DNA of 64,000 nt from an uncultured Verrucomicrobiota bacterium (GCA_949293415.1 CASFDK010000043.1:62001-126000), one strand, 5' to 3'. Numbered from the stretch's first letter, positions 1 through 8,805 are shown. Made by a program: numbers and translations. Notes: a model not told the origin generated them from the sequence alone.

Positions 1-30
1 GAATTTCTCGAAATGGGAGAACTGAAATGA
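1..30 (+). CDS. 3' end of an upstream gene (partial, unknown)
   Basis: The first thirty bases read as an open frame ending EFLEMGELK and then TGA at 28-30. The TGA overlaps the ATG of the next gene as ATGA, a common sign of translational coupling. Too little is present to name a product. It could be a chance open frame, but the overlap argues that it is the end of a real gene co-transcribed with the HAD hydrolase. Confidence 0.5.
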   Translation, partial: EFLEMGELK

Positions 31-701
31 AAAAGCAATACAAAGCCGTGCTGTTCGATTTGGACGGCACGTTAATCAGCAACTACGTCGCAATCCACAA
101 GTGTCTTTGCGAGTCTTTCGGAGAGTTCGGCATACCCGCGCCCGAATACGACACCGTTTTCCACACGGTGGGCGGCTCGATTCTCATCACGATTAAAAAG
201 CTGCTCGCGCCGCTCGGGCTCGAGGAAAAGGCGGACGTTGTGGCGGCGAGATATCTCGAACTTTTCCCGAAGCACATCTTCGACGGGCTTTCGAAAATGC
301 CCTACGCCGCGGAGCTTCTCGACGCGCTCAAGGCGCGCGGTCTGAAGATAGCGTGTTTTACGAACAAGCAGCAGGACGGCGCGGAGCCGATTCTCGAACG
401 CGTCGGGCTCGACAAACATCTCGACGCGGTAATCGGCACTACGCTCCACTCGCCGCGCAAACCCGAACGCGCGTTCACCGAGTCGGCGCTGGCGATTCTC
501 GGCACGGCTCCCGAAGAAACGCTCGGCGTGGGCGACTCGCCGTACGACTATAAGGCGGCGCGTGTCTGCGGTCTCGACAGCGCGCTTGTGGCCACGGGCG
601 GCGACTCGTCGGAATTTCTTTCCCGCGAGTGCCCCGAAACCGTCGGGGTTTTCCGCGATTTCAGGGAGCTTGCGAAAACGGTGTTCGATATAGATTTGTA
701 A
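27..701 (+). CDS. HAD-family hydrolase, phosphoglycolate-phosphatase-like
   Basis: A cytoplasmic phosphatase of the haloacid dehalogenase superfamily. Motif I is DLDGTL with nucleophile Asp11 and acid/base Asp13. Motif II is Thr112 in FTNK, motif III is Lys145 in RKPE, and motif IV is GDSPYD with Asp170 and Asp174 as magnesium ligands. A helical cap lies between motifs I and II, as in the Gph/PGMB subgroup. At 224 residues it is normal length for Gph-like enzymes. The ATG has a GGGAGA ribosome site about seven bases upstream. The substrate cannot be read from sequence: phosphoglycolate, other small phosphomonoesters or nucleotides are all possible. It leads a same-strand run into recD2 and the decarboxylase gene. 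Confidence 0.9.
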   Translation: MKKQYKAVLFDLDGTLISNYVAIHKCLCESFGEFGIPAPEYDTVFHTVGGSILITIKKLLAPLGLEEKADVVAARYLELFPKHIFDGLSKMPYAAELLDALKARGLKIACFTNKQQDGAEPILERVGLDKHLDAVIGTTLHSPRKPERAFTESALAILGTAPEETLGVGDSPYDYKAARVCGLDSALVATGGDSSEFLSRECPETVGVFRDFRELAKTVFDIDL

Positions 702-720
702 TTTTATTTGATAAAACGCA

Positions 721-2886
721 ATGGATGCGGACAAAATAGAGGGTGTTGTCGAGCGGATAATTTTCTTCAACGAGGAGAATTTTTTCTGCATCGCCTCCCT
801 CCGTCCGTCGCGCGGCAAAAACGCCGCTCCCATTACAATCGCGGGGGTTATGCCGTCGCTCCAGTGCGGCGAAACGGTCGAGGTTGAGGGCGACTGGAAA
901 ACGTCGTCGTACGGCAGACAGTTCAAGGTGAAAAATTTCACTTCGCGCCTGCCCTCGGAAATTTACGGCATCGAAAAATTTCTCGGCTCGGGACTCGTCG
1001 ACGGTATAGGTCCCGTCTACGCAAAGAAAATCGTTGCGCACTTCGGCTGCGATACGCTGAAAATTATCGATACGGAATCGGCGCGGCTTACGGAAGTCAA
1101 GGGAATCGGCACGGCGCGGGCGAAGAAAATCAAAAAGTCGTGGGATGAAAGCAGGCAGCTGCGCTCGATAATAATAGCAATGCGCGTCTACGGAATCGGC
1201 ACGGCAACCTGCGTGAAAATTATGAAACGCTTCGGCGCGGACGCGGCGCGAATCGTCCGCGAAGAGCCGTACACCCTGATGCGCGAGATAGACGGCATAG
1301 GCTTTAAAACCGCCGATACGATTGCCCTGAACATCGGCATTCCCAACGAAAGCCCCGAACGCCTGCGGGCGGGAATCATCCACTGCCTTTCAGAAATCGA
1401 GGAGGACGGCGGAACGTGCGCGCCGTTCGGCGAAATCGTCGGCAGGGCGGCGGCTCTCACGGGGGCGGATTCGCAAAAAGTGGCGGTGCAGGCGGCGGAA
1501 CTCGTGGACGAGTCCGCGCTAAGGCGCGTGGGCGGAACGCTTTTGCAAAGCCCGTCGCTCGACTTCGCCGAAAGGAAAATCGCAACATCGCTCAAACGCA
1601 TAGGCGTTTCGCCGTCGGAACTTCCGCCGATAAAGGTTCACGCCGCCGCAAAATGGGCAAACGACAGGGCGAAATTCGACTTTGCGCCCGAACAGATTGC
1701 CGCCGTAGAGAACGCGCTCTCGAACAAAGTTTCTGTAATCACGGGCGGACCGGGGACGGGCAAGACAACGGTGCTGCGGGCTGTCTGCGAGATTCTCAAA
1801 ATGAAGAAGGTCATGCCCACGCTCGCAGCTCCCACGGGGCGCGCGGCGCAGCGGATGTCGGAGGCGGCGGGCGTGGAGGCAAAGACAATCCACAGGCTTC
1901 TCGGGTACGAAGAGGGCAAGTTTGCGCATTCCGAATTCAAGCCGATTTCAACCAAATTCCTAGTCGTCGACGAGTCTTCGATGCTCGACACAAAGCTTGC
2001 CGCCGCCGTTCTTTCCGCCGTGCCGAACGGCGCGCACGTCGTGCTCGTGGGCGACATCGACCAGTTGCCGAGCGTCGGCGCGGGAAATGTACTCAAAGAC
2101 GTAATCGCTTCGGGGAAGATTCCCGTGGTGCGGCTCGAGCGGATTTTCAGGCAGGGCGAGCGCAGCCAGATTGTCAAGACAGCCCACGACATTCTCCACG
2201 GTTCGGACCCGACCGCCGATTTTCCTCCGTCGTCGATTGCCTTTGCCGATCCGCGCAAAGATTTGAATTTCATCCAAGCCGAAACACCCGAGGAATGCGT
2301 GCAACTTGTCGCAACACTAGTGCGCGACAAAATTCCCGCGTGGTACGGCTGCGATAGGTTTGCCGACATCCAGGTGCTCGCGCCGATGCACAAGGGCACT
2401 GCGGGAATCGCGCGCCTCAACGAGGTGCTGAAAGAGGCGGTAAATCCCGACGGGCGCAGGCTTTTCGGCGGCAGATTTTCTTCCGGCGACAAGGTGATGC
2501 AAACGCGCAACAATTACGATTTGGACATTTTCAACGGCGATATGGGGCGCATCCTACGCGCGGCAGACGACGACGCGGGCTTGATTGTGGATTTCGACGG
2601 AAGAACCGTGGCTGTTCCGCGCTCCGACATTGCCGACTTGCAGAGCGCGTACGCAATAAGCATACACAAGTCGCAGGGCAGCGAATTTCCGATTGTGGTT
2701 TTGCCGCTAATGCGCCAGCACTTTGTTATGCTGCAACGCAATCTGCTCTACACGGCGTTGACGCGCGGACGCAAAAAGGTTTTCGTGGTCGGCGACGAAT
2801 CGGCGTGGAAGGCTGCGGTACGCAATGCCCGCGCCGCGATGCGCACTACATATTTAAAGGAACGGATACAATCGCAATGGGAATAA
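721..2886 (+). CDS. recD2: RecD2-like ATP-dependent DNA helicase
   Basis: A superfamily 1B 5'-3' DNA helicase of the RecD/TraA type, the stand-alone RecD2 form found in bacteria without RecBCD. The N-terminal third has the OB-like start and tandem helix-hairpin-helix segments (GIGPVYAKKI, KGIGTARAKKI, IDGIGFKTADTIA) typical of RecD2. The motor carries Walker A GGPGTGKTT (Lys348), Walker B VVDESSMLD, motif III GDIDQLPSVG, and motifs V-VI with SIHKSQGSEF and YTALTRGRKKV. Length 721 is normal for the family. Its role is probably recombination, repair or replication-fork processing. The last ten bases overlap the next gene. No clear Shine-Dalgarno precedes the ATG. Confidence 0.93.
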   Translation: MDADKIEGVVERIIFFNEENFFCIASLRPSRGKNAAPITIAGVMPSLQCGETVEVEGDWKTSSYGRQFKVKNFTSRLPSEIYGIEKFLGSGLVDGIGPVYAKKIVAHFGCDTLKIIDTESARLTEVKGIGTARAKKIKKSWDESRQLRSIIIAMRVYGIGTATCVKIMKRFGADAARIVREEPYTLMREIDGIGFKTADTIALNIGIPNESPERLRAGIIHCLSEIEEDGGTCAPFGEIVGRAAALTGADSQKVAVQAAELVDESALRRVGGTLLQSPSLDFAERKIATSLKRIGVSPSELPPIKVHAAAKWANDRAKFDFAPEQIAAVENALSNKVSVITGGPGTGKTTVLRAVCEILKMKKVMPTLAAPTGRAAQRMSEAAGVEAKTIHRLLGYEEGKFAHSEFKPISTKFLVVDESSMLDTKLAAAVLSAVPNGAHVVLVGDIDQLPSVGAGNVLKDVIASGKIPVVRLERIFRQGERSQIVKTAHDILHGSDPTADFPPSSIAFADPRKDLNFIQAETPEECVQLVATLVRDKIPAWYGCDRFADIQVLAPMHKGTAGIARLNEVLKEAVNPDGRRLFGGRFSSGDKVMQTRNNYDLDIFNGDMGRILRAADDDAGLIVDFDGRTVAVPRSDIADLQSAYAISIHKSQGSEFPIVVLPLMRQHFVMLQRNLLYTALTRGRKKVFVVGDESAWKAAVRNARAAMRTTYLKERIQSQWE

Positions 2887-3776
2887 AAATTTTCGATTTG
2901 AAGACCTCCGAATTTCGCGAGGAAAAAGTGTGCGCCGAAGCGTTTATGCGCTTTTTGTACGAGTCGGCGGCGGGCAGGGCGGCGACGTTTTCGGTGTTCC
3001 GCAGGATGTTCTTTTCGCGCCTGTGCGGACTGTGGGCGGATTCGCCTTCGAGCGCGAAGGCTGTTGCCAAATTCGTAGCCGACAATGCGATGGACACATC
3101 GGAATTTGCCGTGCCGGTTTCAGGCTACAAAACATTCAACGAATTTTTTACGCGCGAGTTGCTTGTCGGGGCGCGACCGATCGCCGAACCCGACTCCGAC
3201 GGCGCGGTGGGTTTTCCGAGTGACGGCAGGCACCTGCTTGTACGCAACGCCTCGAAGAACGATTTTTTCTACGTCAAGGGAGTGCGTTTCGACTTCGTCA
3301 AATTCCTCGGCGACGATTCCCTCGCGCGGCGTTTCGACGGCGGCGATATGCTTATTTCGCGCCTGTGCCCGACCGACTACCACCGTTTCCACTATCCGAT
3401 ATCGGGCGAAATTGCGGCGCGGAAAAATATCAACGGCGCGCTGTTTTCGGTAAGCCCGATTGCGCTGACGAAACGCCTTTCGATATTCTGGGAAAACAGG
3501 AGGATTCTTAACCTGATAGATTCGCCGAAATTCGGAATGTGCGCTTTCGTGGAAATCGGCGCAACGAACGTCGGAAGCATAGAAAATTTCGGCGCAATCG
3601 GCGACTACGCCGAACGGGGCAAACAGGCGGGGCTGTTCCGTTTCGGAGGCTCGTGCGTGGCGACGCTTTTCCCGCCGTCGTGTAAAATCGAGTGGAACAA
3701 AAAGCTTGTCGAGATGGGGGGGCGGGGAATCGAATGCTACGCCCGCGCGAACGGGCTTGCGGGCAAACTCGCCTAA
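2877..3776 (+). CDS. psd: Phosphatidylserine decarboxylase proenzyme
   Basis: Converts phosphatidylserine to phosphatidylethanolamine at the inner membrane. The family matures by self-cleavage that creates a pyruvoyl group. Visible landmarks are the N-terminal FNEFFTREL block, TDYHRFHYP with its conserved histidines, VEIGATNVGSI, and FGGSC near the C-terminus, where Ser259 is the expected cleavage and pyruvoyl residue. The GGS context resembles the Clostridium-type subgroup rather than LGST of E. coli. The start is the ATG inside the end of recD2 (ten-base overlap). An in-frame ATG at 2805 would add 24 residues unlike the family and lies wholly within recD2. The stop overlaps the stop of the convergent alkD-like gene. 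Confidence 0.92.
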   Translation: MGIKIFDLKTSEFREEKVCAEAFMRFLYESAAGRAATFSVFRRMFFSRLCGLWADSPSSAKAVAKFVADNAMDTSEFAVPVSGYKTFNEFFTRELLVGARPIAEPDSDGAVGFPSDGRHLLVRNASKNDFFYVKGVRFDFVKFLGDDSLARRFDGGDMLISRLCPTDYHRFHYPISGEIAARKNINGALFSVSPIALTKRLSIFWENRRILNLIDSPKFGMCAFVEIGATNVGSIENFGAIGDYAERGKQAGLFRFGGSCVATLFPPSCKIEWNKKLVEMGGRGIECYARANGLAGKLA

Positions 3777-4471
3777 CCGAGCCCGCGTTTTGCGGGCTTG
3801 CGCGCGCCGCGCTTTTCGGCGAATTGCGCCTTGATTTCGGGCGGCGTGCGGAACGAGTCGCGGACTTTCTGCTTCGCCATTTGCAGGGCTTTTTTGTCGC
3901 GCATTTTGCCGGACAAGAGGAAGTCGGCAAGTTCGCGCGGGAACTTTGCAAGATACGTTGCCGCGCACCACGCGCACGCCGTTTTTGCGTAGTAATGCGG
4001 GTTGTCGAAGTTTTCGAAATGCGAAAGCGCAAAATCGAGATACCGCCTGTCCGTGAAATGCCCGAGCAGCATTGCATACGCAAAACGGCACAAAAATTCG
4101 TCCGCGCTTCCGATATACTTTTCTACGAGCGCGAAGTAGTGTTCCCTTTCCGGTTCGGCGATTTTAAGCTCAGCGCAGAAGCTGTCGCAGACCGACCAGT
4201 TCCTTATTCGCGGCAGAAATTCTTCGACCGCCGCGAGCTTTCCGCCGAGCGGCATTTCGGCGCGGGCAAGCGCAAGGGCGGCAACCATTGTTTCCTCGAA
4301 TGTGCCGTCGGAGGACAAATCCCAGTTTTCGGCGGCGGCGCGTTTTGCGAGTTTCCGCAATTCGGGAATGCGCACACCGATTAGCGTTTCCGCTTTAGGC
4401 AGGAGCTTCGCCGAAAATGCGCGGTATTTTTCGTCGGCGAGTTTCTCGAGTTCGGCGCGCAGTGCTGTCAT
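3773..4471 (-). CDS. AlkD-like DNA alkylation repair protein
   Basis: A 232-residue all-helical HEAT-like-repeat protein of the AlkD group (COG4912). Members of this group excise N3- or N7-alkylated purines by trapping the lesion without base flipping. Recognisable segments are LIGVRIPELRKLAK near the N-terminus, NWSVCDSFC (the conserved Trp and Asp of the catalytic cleft), and KTACAWCAATYLAKFP. The C-terminus is rich in Lys, Arg and Gly, as suits DNA contact. It is the last gene of a minus-strand set with the OGG-like glycosylase, one base away, and a lipoprotein. A base-excision role fits the neighbour. Its stop codon overlaps the stop of the decarboxylase gene tail to tail. Confidence 0.87.
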   Translation of the reverse strand: MTALRAELEKLADEKYRAFSAKLLPKAETLIGVRIPELRKLAKRAAAENWDLSSDGTFEETMVAALALARAEMPLGGKLAAVEEFLPRIRNWSVCDSFCAELKIAEPEREHYFALVEKYIGSADEFLCRFAYAMLLGHFTDRRYLDFALSHFENFDNPHYYAKTACAWCAATYLAKFPRELADFLLSGKMRDKKALQMAKQKVRDSFRTPPEIKAQFAEKRGARKPAKRGLG

Positions 4472-4472
4472 A

Positions 4473-5363
4473 CTACAAAAGGTTTTTACGTTTTGCGGCG
4501 AATATCAGCTGTTGCGCGTATCCGGCGTGTTCGCCGAATTTTTTTACGGCAAACTCCCTGATTTTATCGGGGTTGTCGGGCGTTCCGTAAAGCTCGGACA
4601 TCGCCTGCCGAATCCATGTATCCACGGGGAAGGCTTCGTTTTTTGCCGCTCCGAAAAGCAGAATGCAGTCGGCAACTTTTTCTCCGATTCCGCTGAGCGA
4701 AGTGAGGTATTTTTTCGCGTCGCGGCAGGGCGCGGTTCGCAGCGTTTCGGGGTTGAAGGAGTCGGCTACGATTTTTTCGGCGGATTTTTTCAGATATCCC
4801 GCGCGGAAGCCGAGCTTGCATTTTTTGATTTCCTCTATGTCGGCGGCGGCGAGTTTTTCGAAGGTCGGCAGCGAATAAAATCCGCCGCAGATTTCGCTTC
4901 CGAAGTTTTGCGCAAGCAGTGCAACGCACTGCTTTATTTGCACAATGCGCTTGCTCGAACTGCATATGAAAGAAACTATGGCGTCGCGCGGATTCTGGCG
5001 CAGAATGCGCAGTGTCGGATAGATTTCGAGGGCTTTTTCTACAATCGGGTCTTTCGTGGCAAGAAGCGAGCTTCTGATTGCGCCGTAGTCGCGGTCGGCG
5101 TCGAGATACTTAGATATTTCGTCGAGTTTTTTCGCGGGCGAATTTTTCGGCAGAAAGCATTCCACCTTTCCGCTTTTCGAAAGACGCAAAACCGCCGCCG
5201 TATCGCCGAACGTGCCAACGTATTCGGGGTGCGACTCGGAAAACGCCTCGGTTTTGTTCCAAGTAAACGCCTGCCCGCCGTCGAGCGTTTCGCAAAAGTC
5301 GGCGGAGGTAAAGGACGGCACTGCGGCTTCGCCGAAGAACGACCAACTAATCGGCTTTGACAT
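4473..5363 (-). CDS. ogg: 8-oxoguanine DNA glycosylase/lyase (OGG family)
   Basis: A bifunctional base-excision enzyme that removes 8-oxoguanine. The N-terminal OGG domain is marked by GGQAFTW. The HhH-GPD core has GIGEKVADC with the catalytic Schiff-base Lys229, and PVDTW with catalytic Asp248. Length 296 is normal for bacterial OGG1-like enzymes. One deviation: where human OGG1 has SSCNNI (Asn149 and Asn150, contacts to the orphan cytosine), this protein has SSSKRI with Lys138 and Arg139. Opposite-base choice could therefore differ. The start overlaps the end of the upstream lipoprotein gene by 17 bases, and the alkD-like gene follows after one base, so the repair genes are probably co-transcribed. 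Confidence 0.88.
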   Translation of the reverse strand: MSKPISWSFFGEAAVPSFTSADFCETLDGGQAFTWNKTEAFSESHPEYVGTFGDTAAVLRLSKSGKVECFLPKNSPAKKLDEISKYLDADRDYGAIRSSLLATKDPIVEKALEIYPTLRILRQNPRDAIVSFICSSSKRIVQIKQCVALLAQNFGSEICGGFYSLPTFEKLAAADIEEIKKCKLGFRAGYLKKSAEKIVADSFNPETLRTAPCRDAKKYLTSLSGIGEKVADCILLFGAAKNEAFPVDTWIRQAMSELYGTPDNPDKIREFAVKKFGEHAGYAQQLIFAAKRKNLL

Positions 5364-5928
5364 CGCCCGAACTTTTGAGCTTCGACTGCCCGTGTTTGAC
5401 CGACCAGAGCCACGATTGCGTTTGCGTCAGGACTTTCCCCGAGGGCGAGAGCAGCGTAAGCCGCCACGCGTTCACTTTTTCGTCGCTTCCGAGCCAGTCG
5501 GAACCCGTCACCCCTAACTTTACTTCGCGCAAAACCGAACTTGTTTCGGGCACGTCGAAGACGAATTTGCGCACATGCGGATGTTTTGTCGAGTCAACTT
5601 CGAGTATGAAGCGGCATGCGAGCGAAATGTCGTCGGGCGCGTAGCCGAACATCACCGAAAAGTACATTCCCGCGCGTTTGTCGGGCTGGCTGCGCATTAC
5701 AAGATGTCCGTAGTTGAACTCGTCGCCCGTAAAGACCTCGGCGATTGTGCGCGTTTCGGCGTCGGTTATATACTTGGGGAAGCAGTATGAAATCTTCGGT
5801 TCTTCCTTGAAGTCTGTGCCGATTATGTTTTGAGATTGTTCGGTTTTTTCGCCTTGCGCGTCGTCGGACGAACACGCCGCGGCAACCGCAAGCGTCGCCG
5901 AAAGAAAAATTGTCGGAAGATATTTCAT
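5347..5928 (-). CDS. Putative lipoprotein of unknown function
   Basis: A 193-residue protein beginning MKYLPTIFLSATLAVAAAC, which reads as a lipoprotein signal with a modification Cys near residue 19 (weak lipobox, Ala at -3). An acidic Ser-Asp-Asp follows, then a mature domain rich in beta-type segments. I do not recognise a family. The longer open frame starts 12 codons upstream at 5964, but that extension (MTARHRRLILEN) would spoil the signal, so the internal ATG is preferred. It overlaps the OGG gene by 17 bases and follows the flavoprotein gene by 51 bases on the same strand. Nothing in the sequence links it to DNA repair. Confidence 0.68.
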   Translation of the reverse strand: MKYLPTIFLSATLAVAAACSSDDAQGEKTEQSQNIIGTDFKEEPKISYCFPKYITDAETRTIAEVFTGDEFNYGHLVMRSQPDKRAGMYFSVMFGYAPDDISLACRFILEVDSTKHPHVRKFVFDVPETSSVLREVKLGVTGSDWLGSDEKVNAWRLTLLSPSGKVLTQTQSWLWSVKHGQSKLKSSGDVKAD

Positions 5929-5979
5929 ATTTTCGAGAATTAATCTTCTATGCCGCGCGGTCAAGTTTTTACGGCACGC

Positions 5980-7311
5980 CTATGCCAGACCGTTTAGCAT
6001 TCCGTAGAAATAGAGCGGTTTGAGGGCGTAAACCTTAAGCAGCCAGCCGAGCCGCGATTCCTTCGACATATCCATCAACGAAAACGGGAAGGAACTTTTG
6101 CGGTTCTTTTGGTAGTCGAATTCGCACATCAGCAGGTGTCCGTAGTCGGTGATAATCGGGCAGGCGGCGTAGCCGTCGTACTTTGCTTCGGGAGCTTTGC
6201 CCTCCATCAGCAAAATCAGGTTTTCGACGGCTATCGGAACCTGCTTACGGATTGCCGCAGAAGTCTTGCTTGTGGGAATTCCCGCAACGTCGCCGAGCGA
6301 AATTATGTCCGGATATTTTTTGTGGACAAGTGTGTATTTATCGGTGGCAGACCAACCTTCCGCCGCGTTCTTGCCTTCGGTAACCGAAAGCCCCGATTGC
6401 GGAACGAAAAGCGGCGCGGACATAGGGGGCAGGAAGTGGAGAAAATCGTAGTCCTCCCAAGTCGATTTCACGACCTTGCCGTCTTTGTAGGAGTCGAGCT
6501 TTACGCGCTTCGCCGCCGTGTCGATGCCCGCAACGCGCGTTGACGTGTTGAGTTTCACATTGCGCTCTTTGTAGATTTCGAGCAGTCGCGGCGTGAAGTA
6601 GGGCACGTCGTAAAGTTGTTTTGATGCCGTGTAGAAATTGATGTCGAGCGCGTCCCTGCGGTTCCTCTTTCGGGCGAGGTGTTCGGTCATCAGGCAGATT
6701 TTCTTGGGCGCGCCGCCGCACTTATGCTTCGTATAGGTGTCGGTATAAATGCCCTTGCCGCCCTTGGCGACAAATTCGCGAACGGCCGCCGCCGTCTTGA
6801 CCGCGCCCGAGTGACAGTAAATGCAATGGGCGTTGCCCTGTCCGAGCGAGGCTTCGTCGATGCCTTCAATCCAGTCCCAACGCTGCACGAGCCCCGGGGC
6901 GAGCACGAGAAAATCGTATTTTACATCGCCGCTGTTTTGCGTTTTGATGAGCTTTCTGTCGGGGTCGACTACAACGACGGAATCTTTAACCCATTTTACG
7001 CCGTGCGGAATGCATTCCGCCTGCGGTTTGTACACGTCGTCGGGCTGGTAGACTCCGCCCGCGATGAGCGTAAATCCCGGCTGGTAGTAGTGGGTGTCGC
7101 TCGGGTCGATTACGGTGATGTCGGGCGTTTCGAGCCTGCGCATAAGGTGCGCCGCCGTCGAAAGCCCCGCCGCGCCGCCGCCGATGACCACAATTTTCGC
7201 CTTCGCCGCGCTCTTTGCGCCCGAGCAGGCAGTTCCGCTCGCAAGAGCCAGAAGCGCACCGCCGACGGCTGTTGTTTTCAAAAAGTTTCTTCTGTTGATG
7301 TTTTCCGACAT
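5980..7311 (-). CDS. Tat-exported FAD oxidoreductase, sulfide:quinone-reductase-like
   Basis: A 443-residue flavoprotein. The first 35 residues are a twin-arginine signal (NRRNFLKTT plus a hydrophobic stretch) ending near a Cys-containing GTACSG. The FAD Rossmann motif VVIGGGAAGLSTAAHL follows. The layout matches sulfide:quinone oxidoreductase: a HYYQPGFTLI segment, cysteines in AHCIYC and HKCGGAPKK, and late CPIITDYG, then an aromatic, amphipathic C-terminus suited to membrane docking. SQR oxidises sulfide and passes electrons to quinone. Other disulfide-reductase relatives, such as flavocytochrome c subunits, are possible. TatC is encoded in this window. It diverges from the porin gene across 132 bases. 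Confidence 0.8.
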   Translation of the reverse strand: MSENINRRNFLKTTAVGGALLALASGTACSGAKSAAKAKIVVIGGGAAGLSTAAHLMRRLETPDITVIDPSDTHYYQPGFTLIAGGVYQPDDVYKPQAECIPHGVKWVKDSVVVVDPDRKLIKTQNSGDVKYDFLVLAPGLVQRWDWIEGIDEASLGQGNAHCIYCHSGAVKTAAAVREFVAKGGKGIYTDTYTKHKCGGAPKKICLMTEHLARKRNRRDALDINFYTASKQLYDVPYFTPRLLEIYKERNVKLNTSTRVAGIDTAAKRVKLDSYKDGKVVKSTWEDYDFLHFLPPMSAPLFVPQSGLSVTEGKNAAEGWSATDKYTLVHKKYPDIISLGDVAGIPTSKTSAAIRKQVPIAVENLILLMEGKAPEAKYDGYAACPIITDYGHLLMCEFDYQKNRKSSFPFSLMDMSKESRLGWLLKVYALKPLYFYGMLNGLA

Positions 7312-7443
7312 GGTTGCCTGAAATTATTTTTTATCGGGACTTCCCCTCGAGTATTCGACAAAGCAAAAACACAATCCCAACGAATTTCAAACACTTTTTG
7401 GTTGCAAAATGTTACGAAAATTTTAGCGTAAGTTCTAACTCAA

Positions 7444-8745
7444 ATGTACACGATTGCAAAACTTCACTTTTCGCGGATGCTCTTCGGGGCGGTTTTCGCG
7501 TTGGCTACATTGCCGCCGCTTTCGAACGAATCGGAAGCCGCCGATAGAACGTTGTTGGACTCCCTCGAGCAAAAGGGGTTGATAACGCACGAAGAGGCGG
7601 CGGCGATTGCCAAAGAGTCGGCGGTGCAGGTGTCGGCGCGCCCGACGACAAAATCGCTGCGGCTTAGCAGCCGTTTCCAGATTCAATACGAGTGGCTCGA
7701 TTCTGAGGCGTATTCGGGCGGCGGTTCGCCCGCATACGGCAGCGCAAACGGCTTCAACGTGCGCAGGTTTTTCCTCCAAGCCGACGCGGATTTGGGCGGC
7801 GGCTGGCAGACGCGCTTTTCCGTCGACTTGGCGCGTTCCGAGCTTACGAGCATTTTTACCGACACGTATCTTTCGAAAAAAATCGAGTCGCAGTGGCTCG
7901 ACGGCAAGCTGATTTTGGGCTACACGCGCCCCGGGTTTGCCCTTGAAGATATGACTTCGTCTTTCGCGATGACCGCAATAGAGCGTTCCGCCGCGACAAT
8001 GTACTGGACGGGCGATGCCAACAACCGCAGGCTCGGTGTAGGCAGCCGTTATATGGGCGTGCACTGGCGCGGCAATATACGCCAAGTCGAGGGGCTTTCG
8101 TACAATCTGTCGATAACCAATGCATACCAATTCTCGCCGACCGAAATCGAAGAGAGGCAGTACTGCTATCGCGACAACAAACTCGCCTACTGGGCGAGCG
8201 TGCACTACGCGGTTTCCGCAGGCGACTTCAAGCTCAAGTGCGGTCTGTATTCGATGTACTCCACAAGCGCAAACTACAATATGGGGCTTGTCGATTCCGC
8301 CTCAATCGGCTCGATAAATCCGTATTTTACGGGCAATTTCGGCGACCTTTATTTTTGGGGCGACTATCTCGCCTCAATCGTCGCCGACGGCAAAACTTCC
8401 GCCGGCGGCGCATACGAACAGGCGAATCCCTACGGGCTGAATTTTGCCGTAGAATACCGCTTCGACATAGGCGAATACGGAAAAATCGCGCCGACATTCA
8501 GATATTCGTGGGTTGACACAAACGGGCGCGGAATACGCATTAACGACGCGCAACGGCATTCGCCGCGGATAGGCTCGCTCTACGACAACGTTCAGGAATT
8601 TTACGCGGGCGTCAACTGGTATTTCGACGGCGAACTTAAAGTCAAGCTCGGCTACTCCTACGCCCAATTTTCGGGCGACTGCCGCGGCGGAAACGCCTTT
8701 GCCGATTCGAGCTCCGTGCGAATCCAGTTCCAGATGCGGCTCTGA
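7444..8745 (+). CDS. OprO/OprP-like outer-membrane porin
   Basis: A 433-residue beta-barrel protein with an N-terminal export signal (about residues 1-33, ending near SEAA), a short helical segment (LLDSLEQKGLITHEEAAAIAKE) and then alternating amphipathic strands. Landmarks of the phosphate-selective porin family are RLSSRFQIQYEW, VRRFFLQADADLGGGW and SVDLAR. The predicted place is the outer membrane, for anion or small-solute uptake. Specificity cannot be told. The ATG at 7444 gives a longer signal; an internal ATG at codon 12 is possible. No clear Shine-Dalgarno is seen. It is divergent from the SQR-like gene and faces the cytochrome gene across a shared terminator. Confidence 0.85.
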   Translation: MYTIAKLHFSRMLFGAVFALATLPPLSNESEAADRTLLDSLEQKGLITHEEAAAIAKESAVQVSARPTTKSLRLSSRFQIQYEWLDSEAYSGGGSPAYGSANGFNVRRFFLQADADLGGGWQTRFSVDLARSELTSIFTDTYLSKKIESQWLDGKLILGYTRPGFALEDMTSSFAMTAIERSAATMYWTGDANNRRLGVGSRYMGVHWRGNIRQVEGLSYNLSITNAYQFSPTEIEERQYCYRDNKLAYWASVHYAVSAGDFKLKCGLYSMYSTSANYNMGLVDSASIGSINPYFTGNFGDLYFWGDYLASIVADGKTSAGGAYEQANPYGLNFAVEYRFDIGEYGKIAPTFRYSWVDTNGRGIRINDAQRHSPRIGSLYDNVQEFYAGVNWYFDGELKVKLGYSYAQFSGDCRGGNAFADSSSVRIQFQMRL

Positions 8746-8765
8746 TTCCAGCTTCAGCAAAACCA

Positions 8766-8805
8766 AAACGCCGCAAATTCCGAAACGGGAATGCGGCGTT
8801 TTTTC
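8766..8805. terminator. Bidirectional intrinsic terminator between porin and cytochrome genes
   Basis: AACGCCGCA pairs with TGCGGCGTT, extended inward by AATTCC/GGGAAT. The stem is flanked by an A run on the left and a T run on the right, so it can stop transcription from both sides. Confidence 0.85.
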
